From Azospirillum brasilense (lineage in GTDB: Bacteria; Pseudomonadota; Alphaproteobacteria; Azospirillales; Azospirillaceae), in assembly GCF_007827815.1 (NCBI RefSeq), contig NZ_VITH01000015.1:1-64000 (forward strand): 64,000 nucleotides of DNA, given 5' to 3'. Shown in pieces: positions 32,438 to 41,285 of the stretch. Numbering within the stretch: position 1 is the stretch's first letter; every line of letters begins with the position of its first letter. The position numbers and the translations under genes were made by a program. The notes beneath the pieces are model-generated. The model did no database searches. It was not told the DNA's origin and saw nothing but the letters and a program-made list of their open reading frames with translations.

Positions 32438-33424
32438 ATGCGGGGCATGCACCATCATGACCCTCCGCCGGCGACCGATTCCCCACCCGAAGGCCGCAGG
32501 ACCACCCTCCGCTCCGCTCTCCGCTTCCGGCGGCCGCCGTCGATGCGAACCGCCCAAGGGACGATCCGGCGCGTGGGGGTGGAGGTCGAGTTCCTGGGCA
32601 TCGACGCCCGGACCGCCGCCCAGGCGCTGGCGCGCGCGTTCGGCGGCACCTGCGTCGAGGAGGACCCCCACGCCTTCCATGTCCAGGACACGGCGATCGG
32701 GCGCCTGAGCGTCGAACTCGACGTGCGCCACGCCCACCCGCGGCGGACGGCGGCGGCCCAGCGCCTTCGCCTGAACCCGGCGCTGGCCGCCTGGCTCGGC
32801 GCGGCCTTGAGCGGCGTCGTGCCGCGCGAACTGATCACCGCGCCGCTCCCCGTCGACGAGTTGCACCGCGTGGACGACGCCTTGCGCGCGCTGCGCGACG
32901 CGGGCGCCCGTGGCACCGGGACGACGTGGTTCGGGTCGCTGGGGCTGCATTTCAACATCGATCCGCCCAGCCTCGACGCCGGCACGATCACCGCCGTGCT
33001 GAAGGCGTTCCTGCTGCGAAACGCCCGGCTGCGCCGCGAGACGGTCGGCCGCGGCCTGACGCCGGCCTTCCTCCCCTCGCCCTATCCGGACGATTATGTC
33101 CGCCGCGTCGTCGCCCCGGACTACTGGCCGGACCTGCCGACCCTGGCCGAGGATTATCTCGCCGCCAACCCGACGCGGAACCGCGATCTCGACCTGCTGC
33201 CCCTGTTCCTGCACCTCTTCCCGGACCGGGTGAGGGCGGCGCTTCCCCATGAGAAGATCGGAAGCCGGGCCGTCTTTCATTACCGCCTGCCCCAGGCCCA
33301 TGTCAGCGATCCGGCGTGGAGCATCGCCGGCGCCTGGAACGGCTGGGCCGGCGTGGAAACGTTGGCCGGCGACCGCGACGACCTCCTGCGGCGTTGGCGA
33401 TCCCTGCGGGAACGGGCAGCCTGA
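32438..33424 (+). CDS. amidoligase-family protein (Amidoligase_2)
   Basis: A 328-residue protein of the ATP-grasp-unrelated COOH-NH2 ligase superfamily related to glutamine synthetase and GCS. Visible marks are IRRVGVEVEFLGID (metal-binding Glu residues near residue 45), LSVELDVRH, ELITAPLPV, LGLHFNIDPP and NPTRNRDLDLLPLF. Such enzymes are predicted to ligate amino groups to glutamyl side chains or to small peptides and usually neighbour a glutamine amidotransferase-type hydrolase, which is absent here. GGAGG stands 11 bases before ATG 32438; ATG 32447 is possible. The response-regulator gene follows within 20 bases, so they are probably co-transcribed. Confidence 0.8.
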   Translation: MRGMHHHDPPPATDSPPEGRRTTLRSALRFRRPPSMRTAQGTIRRVGVEVEFLGIDARTAAQALARAFGGTCVEEDPHAFHVQDTAIGRLSVELDVRHAHPRRTAAAQRLRLNPALAAWLGAALSGVVPRELITAPLPVDELHRVDDALRALRDAGARGTGTTWFGSLGLHFNIDPPSLDAGTITAVLKAFLLRNARLRRETVGRGLTPAFLPSPYPDDYVRRVVAPDYWPDLPTLAEDYLAANPTRNRDLDLLPLFLHLFPDRVRAALPHEKIGSRAVFHYRLPQAHVSDPAWSIAGAWNGWAGVETLAGDRDDLLRRWRSLRERAA

Positions 33425-33440
33425 TGTCAGCGAGGACGAC

Positions 33441-34136
33441 GTGAGACTGCTGCTGGTGGAGGACCATCAGGCCCTGTCGGAGATGGTCGCCGGCCATCTG
33501 GCGAAGGTCGGCTTCGTGGTGGATTCCGTGGGTTCCGCCGAGGAAGCGATCACGGCGCTCGGGATCACCCGCTACGACGGCATCGTGCTCGACCTCGGCC
33601 TGCCCGGAGCGGGCGGCATGGCCGTTCTGGAGCATGTCCGGCGGCGGGAGTCGCACGGCGTGCCGGTGCTCATCCTCACGGCCCGCGATTCTCTGGAAAG
33701 CCGTCTCGCCGGGTTGAACGCCGGGGCCGACGATTATCTGGTCAAGCCCTTCGACCTGAGGGAGCTGGAGGCCCGGCTGCGCGCCGTCCTCCGCCGGCCG
33801 GGACCGCGCCGGACGGAGTCCTTCGCGCTCGGCAACCTCACCTTCGACGTCCCGTCCTGGGACGCCCGGGTGGACGCGCGGTCGCTCGACCTCGGGCGCA
33901 AGGAGTTCGCGCTGCTGGAGGAGCTGATGCGGTCGGCGCCGCGCATCGTCATCAAGGACCAGCTCGAAGACCGCCTGTACGCCATCCACGAGGCCGTCAC
34001 GCCGAACGCGATCGAGGCGATCGTCTCCCGACTGCGCAAGAAGCTGCAGGCGGCGGGGGCCCGCGTCCAGATCGCCACGGTCCGCGGCGTCGGCTACAAG
34101 ATGACGGCGGAGGCGCGGGCGCTTGCGGATGAATAG
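33441..34136 (+). CDS. OmpR-family response regulator
   Basis: A 231-residue regulator of the QseB/TctD group. Receiver domain: VEDHQ acidic site, phospho-acceptor Asp51 in GIVLDLGLPGAGG, lysine in YLVKPFDLREL. The winged helix shows LDLGRKEFALLEELMRSAP and NAIEAIVSRLRKKLQAAGARVQIATVRGVGYK. Start is GTG 33441 with GAGGA just upstream; no ATG is suitable. Its end overlaps the kinase gene by eight bases. It probably senses envelope state, given the amidoligase, UppP and DedA neighbours. Confidence 0.9.
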   Translation: MRLLLVEDHQALSEMVAGHLAKVGFVVDSVGSAEEAITALGITRYDGIVLDLGLPGAGGMAVLEHVRRRESHGVPVLILTARDSLESRLAGLNAGADDYLVKPFDLRELEARLRAVLRRPGPRRTESFALGNLTFDVPSWDARVDARSLDLGRKEFALLEELMRSAPRIVIKDQLEDRLYAIHEAVTPNAIEAIVSRLRKKLQAAGARVQIATVRGVGYKMTAEARALADE

Positions 34137-35448
34137 CCTGCGCTCCCGTCTGCTCCTGGTCATGGCGCTCGTCTTCGCGCTGGGGGTGGGCAACGTCGTG
34201 ATCTACCTGCTCGACCTGGACGAGGACATCCGCGCGCACGTCCTGAACGAGCAGGTCGACACCCTTCTCGCCACGGTGACGCCCGCCCCGGACGGTTCGA
34301 ACCTCGGCGCGCTCCCCGTGCAGTTCTCCGCCTCGGACTGGCGCTACGCGCTCTACACGCGCGCCGGCGATCTCGTCGCGAGCGCGCCGGCGGGCGCCGC
34401 ACCGCTGCCCTTCCGCAATCCGGAGACGCTTCCCGAAAGCGCGCGGGCCGCCATCACGACGCGCCTGATCGACGGCGACCGCGTGCTCGTCGCGAGCCGC
34501 AACGACTGGCAGGACTGCGAGGAGCTGTGCCAGCTCTTCCGGGCGCGGATGGCCGGGTCGTCCGTGGTCATCGCGATCCTGGCGGCCATCTCGCTGGTGT
34601 CGATCGTCTTCCTGGCGCGTTGGATGCTGGGCTCGGTCCGCCGCGCGGCCGACCTCGCCGCGACCATCGGCGTCGCCCATCCCGACCGGCGTATCCCGCT
34701 GCGCGAACTGCCGGAGGAAATCGTTCCGCTGGCGATCTCCGCCAATCAGGCGCTGGACCGCCTGTCGTCGGCGTACGAAATAGAACGGCGCTTCACCGCC
34801 GATGCCGCCCACGAGCTGAGGACGCCGCTCGCCGTGCTCGATCTGCGGCTGCAGAAGGCGCGCACCGAGCCAAGCCCCGACTGGAGCGCCATCGCGCGGG
34901 ACATGGAGCAGATGCGCCACCTCATCGACCAGCTCCTGGTCCTGGCCCGCGCCGACCAGGGTGGCGAGCGGGGTCCCGATGGGTCGGACGTCCCCATCGG
35001 GCTCGCCAGGATCGTCCGGGAGGCAGTTGCCGACATGCTCCCGGCCTATGAGGCGGCGTCGCGCACGATCGACGTCGCCGTCGCCGAAGGGCTGGTGGTC
35101 GCGGACGCGCACCGGCAGCTTCGCCAAGCCCTGAGGAACCTGCTTGACAACGCTTTCCGCCACGGGCGGGGGCAGGTCTCGGTGTCCCTCGCGAGCCGGG
35201 ACGAGCGCACGGCGGTCCTGCGCGTGTCCGACGAAGGGCCGGCGGTCGCACAGGACGAGGGCGACGTGCTGTTCGAGCGCTTCCACAAGGGCGCGCAGAA
35301 TTCGCCGGGGTCCGGGCTCGGCCTGGCCATCGTCCGCCGCATCCTGCGCAATCTGGGTGGGGACGCCCGCATCGGAGCCGGCCCCACCTTCGCCATCGAG
35401 CTGATCGTGCCGCTCGCCCCACCCCGCCCGACACCCGTCAGGGCGTGA
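34129..35448 (+). CDS. sensor histidine kinase (QseC/TctE-like)
   Basis: A 439-residue membrane kinase with two spans (about 8-28 and 144-164) enclosing a small periplasmic sensor domain that includes two nearby cysteines (DCEELCQ). A HAMP-like linker follows, then HisKA with His228 in TADAAHELRTPLAVLDL, then an HATPase domain (ALRNLLDNAFRHGRG; SPGSGLGLAIVRRIL). ATG 34129 lies inside the regulator's last codons, so the two are coupled. The 3' end overlaps the convergent uppP gene by 11 bases. Confidence 0.9.
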   Translation: MNSLRSRLLLVMALVFALGVGNVVIYLLDLDEDIRAHVLNEQVDTLLATVTPAPDGSNLGALPVQFSASDWRYALYTRAGDLVASAPAGAAPLPFRNPETLPESARAAITTRLIDGDRVLVASRNDWQDCEELCQLFRARMAGSSVVIAILAAISLVSIVFLARWMLGSVRRAADLAATIGVAHPDRRIPLRELPEEIVPLAISANQALDRLSSAYEIERRFTADAAHELRTPLAVLDLRLQKARTEPSPDWSAIARDMEQMRHLIDQLLVLARADQGGERGPDGSDVPIGLARIVREAVADMLPAYEAASRTIDVAVAEGLVVADAHRQLRQALRNLLDNAFRHGRGQVSVSLASRDERTAVLRVSDEGPAVAQDEGDVLFERFHKGAQNSPGSGLGLAIVRRILRNLGGDARIGAGPTFAIELIVPLAPPRPTPVRA

Positions 35449-36262
35449 TCACGCCGAGTTGCAACAGCGCCAGCAGCGCAAGCCCCAGCACCGTCCGGTA
35501 GATCACGAACGGCATGAAGGACGCCCGCGACACGAGCTTCAGGAACGCCACGATCACGATGTAGCCGACGAGGAAGGCGACGGCGGTCGCCACGATCGTC
35601 GGGGCGAGGGCGACGTGCTGCGGCTCCCCCCAGGATTTGGCGAGCTGGTAGAAGCCCGACCCAAACACCGCCGGAACGGCGAGGAGGAAGGAGTAGCGCG
35701 CCGCCGCCTCCCGCGTGAAGCCCAGCATCAGGGCCGCGGTGATGGTGCCCCCCGACCGCGACACGCCGGGGATGAGCGCCATCGCCTGGGCGAAGCCGAG
35801 CAGAAGGCCGTCGCGCCACGACAGCTCGGCCAGCACCTTGCGCCGGCGGCCGTAGCGGTCCGCGACGCCCAGGATGATGCCGAACACGATGAGCGTGGAG
35901 GCGACGATGTAGAGGCTTCGCAGGCTTGTTTCGATGGCTCCGCTGAACAGCAGGCCGAGGACGACGATGGGCACGCTGCCAACCACGATGAGCCATCCGA
36001 GGCGCGCGTCCTCCGGGACGTGGCCGCCGATACCCGATGTCTGGCGGATCATCGCCGTCGCGATCCGCATCAGGTCCTCCCGGAAATAGATGAGGACGGC
36101 CAACTCCGTGCCGATCTGCGTGATGGCGGTGAAGGCCGCCCCGGGATCGGCGCCGGATGGCAGGAATTCCCCCGCGATCCTGAGATGCGCGCTCGACGAG
36201 ATCGGCAGGAACTCGGTCAGGCCCTGCAAGAGCCCCAGAACAGCCGCTTCCCATATCTGCAT
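35438..36262 (-). CDS. uppP: undecaprenyl-diphosphatase (UppP/BacA)
   Basis: A 274-residue polytopic enzyme that recycles undecaprenyl diphosphate to the monophosphate carrier for peptidoglycan and O-antigen synthesis. The two active-site motifs are clear: LLQGLTEFLPISSSAHLRIAG near the N-terminus and ALIPGVSRSGGTITAALMLG in the middle. GGAGACGGG precedes ATG 36262; the longer frame upstream is not needed. It is tail-to-tail with the kinase gene, overlapping 11 bases. It also can confer bacitracin tolerance. Confidence 0.95.
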   Translation of the reverse strand: MQIWEAAVLGLLQGLTEFLPISSSAHLRIAGEFLPSGADPGAAFTAITQIGTELAVLIYFREDLMRIATAMIRQTSGIGGHVPEDARLGWLIVVGSVPIVVLGLLFSGAIETSLRSLYIVASTLIVFGIILGVADRYGRRRKVLAELSWRDGLLLGFAQAMALIPGVSRSGGTITAALMLGFTREAAARYSFLLAVPAVFGSGFYQLAKSWGEPQHVALAPTIVATAVAFLVGYIVIVAFLKLVSRASFMPFVIYRTVLGLALLALLQLGVITP

Positions 36263-36481
36263 CGTCCCGTCTCCGTTTCTTCTTGGTGTCGTGTACGGCG
36301 GCAGCCTGCCGTCGTAATCTGACACGCACCTGATGCGGACCGGCGATTCCGCGGCGCAATTGGGAGGCCGTCAGGATCGTGTCAGCCGCAGCGGCTAGGA
36401 CTGGTTGGGACGGTTGGAAGAGGTCCGCGACGGCGGTGCCGTCTCTCCGCTTCCCTGAAACGGCCGAAGGTGGATCACATC

Positions 36482-37120
36482 ATGGATGCAGCCGTCGAGA
36501 TGGTCATGCATTTCCTGGAACGCCATCACGACTGGGCCGGCCCGATCGTGGCGGTCCTGGCGTTCTGCGAATCGGTGGTCCTGGTCGGCCTCGCCGTACC
36601 GGCGACGGCCCTCATGATCATGTTCGGCACGCTTCTGGGGCTGGGCATCATCGACCCGGTGCCGGTGGTCGCCGGAGCGGTCCTGGGAGCCATCGCGGGC
36701 GACGCCGTGTCCTACAGCCTGGGACGCTGGCTGGGGCCGACGGTGGTGTACCGGCGGCCCCTGTCCCGATACCGGGCGGAGGTGGCGAAGTCGCGCCTGT
36801 TCTTCCGCCGCTACGGCTTCGCCGCGGTGTTCATCGGGCGGTTTCTCGGCCCCCTGCGCTCGATCGTCCCGCTCGTTGCGGGGATGATGAAGATGAACGG
36901 TCGCCGGTTCCAGTTCGCCAATGTCGCGTCCGCCGCCGTGTGGGCGCCCGCCATGCTCGCGCCGGGATGGCTGGCGTCGGCCGGCGTCGGCAGCATCGCC
37001 TCCGACACGGGCGGCTTCGGCGGACTCATGATGGCCGCCCTCGCCGGCAGCATCGCACTGACGGCCCTGATCGCCTGGTTCCTGGGACCGCGGCGGCGGC
37101 CGAGCCGCCGCTATCGGTAA
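36482..37120 (+). CDS. DedA-family membrane protein
   Basis: A 212-residue membrane protein of the DedA/SNARE-associated family. It shows the conserved FCESVVLVGLAVPATAL motif, the GDAVSYSLGRWLG stretch and the F..RYG..AVFIGRFLGPLRSIVPLVAGMMKM motif with the essential arginine. DedA proteins are implicated in lipid-carrier (undecaprenyl phosphate or phosphatidylethanolamine) flipping, which fits the adjacent UppP gene. ATG 36482 has AAGGTGG upstream; GTG 36470 is possible. Confidence 0.9.
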   Translation: MDAAVEMVMHFLERHHDWAGPIVAVLAFCESVVLVGLAVPATALMIMFGTLLGLGIIDPVPVVAGAVLGAIAGDAVSYSLGRWLGPTVVYRRPLSRYRAEVAKSRLFFRRYGFAAVFIGRFLGPLRSIVPLVAGMMKMNGRRFQFANVASAAVWAPAMLAPGWLASAGVGSIASDTGGFGGLMMAALAGSIALTALIAWFLGPRRRPSRRYR

Positions 37121-37150
37121 GCCGCGCGACCCTGGACCGGCGGGGCCGCC

Positions 37151-38035
37151 TCACCCCGGCGTGACGCCGTTGAGCAGGTGGTAGCTGCGGATCACCTGGC
37201 TGTCGTCCATCGTGCCCTCGCCGCGCCCGGAGGCGGAGAGGAACATCTGGTGCGCGACGGCGGCCAGCGGCAGCGCCGCCTTGGCGCCGCGCCCGGCCTC
37301 CAGGACGATGCCGAGGTCCTTGACGAAGATGTCCACCGCGCTGGTGATGCCCGGCTCGGCCTCCAGCATGCGCGGGCCGCGGTCCTTCAGCATCCAGCTC
37401 GACGCGGCCGAGCCGCTCATGATCTCCAACAGGACCGCCAGATCGACGCCGGCCTTGGCGGCCAGCGAGAAGGCTTCCGCCACCACGGCGATGTGGACGC
37501 CGCACAGAAGCTGGTTGACCGTCTTCACCGTGGCGCCCTGCCCCGGCGCCTCGCCGACGTGGAAGACCTTGTCGCCCATCGCCGCCAGGACCGGGCGCAC
37601 CCGCTCCACCACCGCCGCCGGGGCCGCCGCCATGATCGAGAGCGTTCCGGCCACCGCCCCGACCGTCCCGCCCGACACCGGGGCGTCCACGAAGCGCCGC
37701 CCCGCCGCCTCGACCCGCGCGGCGAGCGCGGCGACGGCGTCCGGCGGACAGGTCGCCATCAGGATCACCGTGGCGCCGTCCGGCAGGCGGTCCAGCGCGC
37801 CTTGGGCAAAGAGGACGGACTCGGCCTGGGCGGCGTTGACCACCATCAGGACCAGGGCGTCGGCCCCTTCGGCGGCGGCGGCGGCGCTGTCCGCCCCCCG
37901 TCCGCCACGGACTTCCAGGGCGGCGACGCTCTCGCGCCGCACGTCGAAGCCGCGCAGCGCGAAGCCGCGGGCCAGCAGGTTGCACGCCATCGGCATGCCC
38001 ATGGAACCGAGGCCGATAAAGCCCACCGTCATCAT
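37151..38035 (-). CDS. NAD(P)-dependent 3-hydroxyisobutyrate-dehydrogenase-family enzyme
   Basis: A 294-residue beta-hydroxyacid dehydrogenase. The dinucleotide site is GFIGLGSMGMPMACNL, the substrate loop is DAPVSGGTVGA, and the catalytic lysine lies in KTVNQLLCGVHIA. The sequence style is closest to LtnD (L-threonate dehydrogenase) and related 2,3-dihydroxyacid enzymes, but tartronate semialdehyde and sulfolactaldehyde reductases share the motifs. Last gene of the SDR-transketolase-TRAP operon, 85 bases after the TRAP permease. It may oxidise the acid imported by the TRAP system. Confidence 0.88.
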   Translation of the reverse strand: MMTVGFIGLGSMGMPMACNLLARGFALRGFDVRRESVAALEVRGGRGADSAAAAAEGADALVLMVVNAAQAESVLFAQGALDRLPDGATVILMATCPPDAVAALAARVEAAGRRFVDAPVSGGTVGAVAGTLSIMAAAPAAVVERVRPVLAAMGDKVFHVGEAPGQGATVKTVNQLLCGVHIAVVAEAFSLAAKAGVDLAVLLEIMSGSAASSWMLKDRGPRMLEAEPGITSAVDIFVKDLGIVLEAGRGAKAALPLAAVAHQMFLSASGRGEGTMDDSQVIRSYHLLNGVTPG

Positions 38036-38120
38036 GGCCGTATCACTTTCCTGAACGGAAGAAGGAGAGAGAGGCCCGGTCCAACCGTTAAAACGTCGGG
38101 CAACCGGGCCGGAAGACGGA

Positions 38121-40010
38121 TCACAGGAAACCGATGGAAATCCAGGGCACCGCCGCGACGACGATCAGGCCGATGGTCAGCGCCACCAGATAACCGATGA
38201 TCGGCTTCATGCCTTCGTCGGGGTTGATCCGGCTGATGGCGCAGGCCGCGTAGTAGCCGACGCCGAAGGGCGGGGCGAACAGGCCGATGCCCATGGCCAG
38301 GATCACGATCATCGCGTAGTGCACCTCATGCACCCCCAGCTGGCGGGCGATGGGGAACAGCAGCGGTCCGAACAGCACGATGGCGGGGATGCCCTCCAGC
38401 ACGCTGCCCAGGATGATGAAGGCGATGATCGACACCACGATGAAGACCGGCACCCCGCCCGGCAGGGCCCGCATCGCCTCGGCCAGCGAGCTGGAGAAAC
38501 CGGACTGGGTCAGCGCCCAGGCCATGCCGGTGGCCGCCCCGATGATCAGCAGGATCGCTCCGGACAGCGACGCCGTCTCGACCAGCATCGGGTAGATGCG
38601 GCGCCAGTCGAACTGGCGGTAGATCAGCAGGCCGGCGACCACCGCGTAGACGATGCCGATGGTCGACACTTCGGTCGCGGTCGCCACACCCTCGATCACC
38701 GCGGCGCGGATGATGAAAGGCAGCGCGATGGCCGGCAGCGCGATCAGGAAGGCCCTGCCGATCTCCGCCTTGCTGGCGCGGCGGACGTGGGACAGGTCCT
38801 CGTGGCGGTAGCGCCACCAGACCAGCGCCGCCAGCGCCGCACCCAGCACGACGGCCGGCAGCAGGCCGCCGGTGAACAGGGCGGCGATGGACACGCCGGT
38901 GACCGAGCCGATGGTGATGAGGACCAGCGACGGCGGGATGGTCTCGGTCTGGGCGCCGGTGGCCGACAGCAGGGCGACGAGGTCGCCGGGCTTGGCGCCG
39001 CGCGCCTTCATCTCGGGGAACAGAACCGGGGCGACCGCCGCCATGTCCGCCGCCTTCGACCCGGAAATGCCCGAGACGAGGTACATGGCGCCGATCAGCA
39101 CGTAGGACAGGCCGCCGCGGACATGGCCGAGCAGGCTGGCCAGGAAGCCGACCATGGCGCGGGCCATGCCGGTCATCTCGATCAGCTGGCCGAGGAAGAC
39201 GAACAGCGGCACCGACAGCAGGATCAGGTGGCTCATCCCCTCGTCCATGCGGCCCACCATGACGATGGCCGGGGTCGAGGTGGCGAGCGCCAGATAGCCG
39301 AAGGTCGCCAGACCGAAGGCGAAGGCGATGGGCAGGCCGAGGAACACCATCGCGCCGACGCCCACCACGAAGAAGAGCAGCAGGTTGTAGTTGCCGAGCC
39401 CGGCGAACAGCGGCGCCGCCAGCGCCATGACGCCGACCACCGCCGTGACCGCCACCACCGCCCGCAGCACGTCGGACGGGCGGCCCAGCCGCGCCAGCCG
39501 GAGCAGCGCCACCGCGATCATCAGGACGAAGCCCACCGGCAGCGCGCTCGCCCGCCAGGAGTTGGGGATGTCCAGCGCCGGGGTGGTGACCCACACCTCC
39601 TCCACCGCGAATTCATAGGCCGGCTCGGCCATCAGCAGCAGGAAGGCCAGCGCCGCGGTGATCGCCACCACGTCGAGGAACGCCTGGGTGCGGGGCTGGA
39701 GCATGCCGACGATCGCGGTCATCCGCATGTGCTCGCCACGGCGCAGCGCCACGACGGAGCCGAACATGGCGAGCCAGAGGAACAGGATGGAGGCCAGCTC
39801 GTCCGACCAGATGATCGGGCTGTGCAGGAGGTAGCGCCAGATGACGCCGACCAGCAGGACGCCGACCTCGGCGAGCACCAGCAGCGCCGCGGGCGTCTCG
39901 ACCAGCAGCCCGATGCCGCGGTCCAGCCGGTCGAGCCAGCCGGTGCCGGCGCCCGATGGCCGCCCGGCGCCGTGAACGGCGGCGTCCGCCGTGTTGACGG
40001 GAGTGTTCAT
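38121..40010 (-). CDS. TRAP transporter fused DctQ-DctM membrane subunits
   Basis: A 629-residue protein in which the small DctQ domain (about 1-185, four spans) and the large DctM domain (about 205-629, twelve spans) are one polypeptide, a common variant. DctM marks are PIAFAFGLATFGYLAL, MIDEGMS-like GRMDEGMSHLILLSVPLFVFLGQLIE, ISGSKAADMAAVAPVLFPEMK and ETIPPSLVLITIG. It imports the ligand delivered by the binding protein encoded upstream, driven by Na+. ATG 40010 is used; a polar N-terminal extension precedes the first span. Confidence 0.92.
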   Translation of the reverse strand: MNTPVNTADAAVHGAGRPSGAGTGWLDRLDRGIGLLVETPAALLVLAEVGVLLVGVIWRYLLHSPIIWSDELASILFLWLAMFGSVVALRRGEHMRMTAIVGMLQPRTQAFLDVVAITAALAFLLLMAEPAYEFAVEEVWVTTPALDIPNSWRASALPVGFVLMIAVALLRLARLGRPSDVLRAVVAVTAVVGVMALAAPLFAGLGNYNLLLFFVVGVGAMVFLGLPIAFAFGLATFGYLALATSTPAIVMVGRMDEGMSHLILLSVPLFVFLGQLIEMTGMARAMVGFLASLLGHVRGGLSYVLIGAMYLVSGISGSKAADMAAVAPVLFPEMKARGAKPGDLVALLSATGAQTETIPPSLVLITIGSVTGVSIAALFTGGLLPAVVLGAALAALVWWRYRHEDLSHVRRASKAEIGRAFLIALPAIALPFIIRAAVIEGVATATEVSTIGIVYAVVAGLLIYRQFDWRRIYPMLVETASLSGAILLIIGAATGMAWALTQSGFSSSLAEAMRALPGGVPVFIVVSIIAFIILGSVLEGIPAIVLFGPLLFPIARQLGVHEVHYAMIVILAMGIGLFAPPFGVGYYAACAISRINPDEGMKPIIGYLVALTIGLIVVAAVPWISIGFL

Positions 40011-40107
40011 GGTAACCAGCCCTTCGCATGGACGATCGGTTGTGGGGAGGCGGCCGGCCCCGCAGGGCTCTTGGGGAACCGGGAGCCGGCCGCGTCGGCG
40101 GACCGCG

Positions 40108-41163
40108 TCAGCCCAGCTTGCCGGTCACCTTCTCAAGCAGGTCCCAGGCGGTGGCCCCGTACTTCTCCTTCCACTCCGCGTAGAAGTTCGTCCCGGCGAG
40201 CACCTTGCGGAACGGTTCGCGGTCGATGGTGTGGAAGGTCAGCCCCTTGGCGGACAGGTCCTTCTGCAGCGATTCGGTGAGCGCGGCGATGTCGGCCCGC
40301 TGGTCGTCCGCCGAACGGTCCAGTTCGCGGGCGACGATGGCCTGGATGTCGGCGGGCAGGCGCGCGAAGGCGCGCTTGTTGCCGAGCACCCAGTAGCCGT
40401 CCCAGACATGGCCGGTCAGGCTGCAGGACTTCTGCACCTCGTACAGGCGGGCGGTGGCGATGATCGCCAGCGGGTTCTCCTGCCCCTCCACCACGGTGGT
40501 CTGCAGGGCCGAGTAGAGTTCGTTGAAGTTGATCGGCGCCGGGGCGGCGTCGATCGCCTTGAACAGCGAGGTCAGGGCCGGCGCCGGCGGCACCCGCATC
40601 TTGAAGCCCTTGATGTCCTCCGGCGTCTTGATGACGCGGGTGGAGGAGGTGACGTGGCGGAAGCCGTTGTCCCAGATCTTGCTGAGCGTCATGATCGGGG
40701 TCTTGGCGATCTCCGCCCGGACATGCTTGCCCAGCTCGCCGTCCATCGCCTGCCAGACCGCGTCGTAGTCCTTGAAGGCGAAGCCCATGCTGGTGATGCC
40801 GGACAGCGGGACGAAGGTGGCGAGGATCAGCGAGGAGAGGTTGAAGATCTCCACGCCGCCGTTGCGCACCTGCCCCAGCAGGTCGGTGTCGCTGCCGAGC
40901 TGGTTGGCCGGGAACAGCTTGATGTCGAGCCGGCCGGACGTCGCCTCGCGGATGCGGTCGATGGCCTCCTGCGCGCGGATGTTGACCGGGTGGGTCGGGT
41001 CCTGGCCGGTGGCGTACTTGAACTGGAACTCGGCGGCGTTGGCCGGGCGCTTGAGGATGGTCACCAGCGGCACGGCGGCGGCGGCGGCCAGAACGGCGCG
41101 GCGGCTCGGGCGGAGAAGGACCAGGGTCGAGTGAGCGGGGGTTTGGGGCGGCTTCTTGTCCAT
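40108..41163 (-). CDS. TRAP transporter substrate-binding protein (DctP)
   Basis: A 351-residue exported protein with a Tat-like leader (PSRRAVLAAAAAVPLV). The DctP pattern is clear: ATGQDPTHPVNIRAQEAIDRI, the selectivity-arginine segment GFKMRVPPAPALTSLFKAI, and NFNELYSALQTTVVEGQENP. The NELYxALQxGxVDGQEN-type motif is typical of sugar-acid and dicarboxylate TRAP binding proteins. It works with the fused DctQM encoded 97 bases downstream. Confidence 0.92.
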   Translation of the reverse strand: MDKKPPQTPAHSTLVLLRPSRRAVLAAAAAVPLVTILKRPANAAEFQFKYATGQDPTHPVNIRAQEAIDRIREATSGRLDIKLFPANQLGSDTDLLGQVRNGGVEIFNLSSLILATFVPLSGITSMGFAFKDYDAVWQAMDGELGKHVRAEIAKTPIMTLSKIWDNGFRHVTSSTRVIKTPEDIKGFKMRVPPAPALTSLFKAIDAAPAPINFNELYSALQTTVVEGQENPLAIIATARLYEVQKSCSLTGHVWDGYWVLGNKRAFARLPADIQAIVARELDRSADDQRADIAALTESLQKDLSAKGLTFHTIDREPFRKVLAGTNFYAEWKEKYGATAWDLLEKVTGKLG

Positions 41164-41285
41164 TGTTTCCTCTCCTGTGGTCTTTTGTCGTTCAGCGTAT
41201 CGGGAACGGGCGCGGCGCGGTTCTTAGGGTGTCCTCGCTTCTGCGACAGCCGGGATGGGGTGAGCGACGGGGGGTTGGGGGCGGC

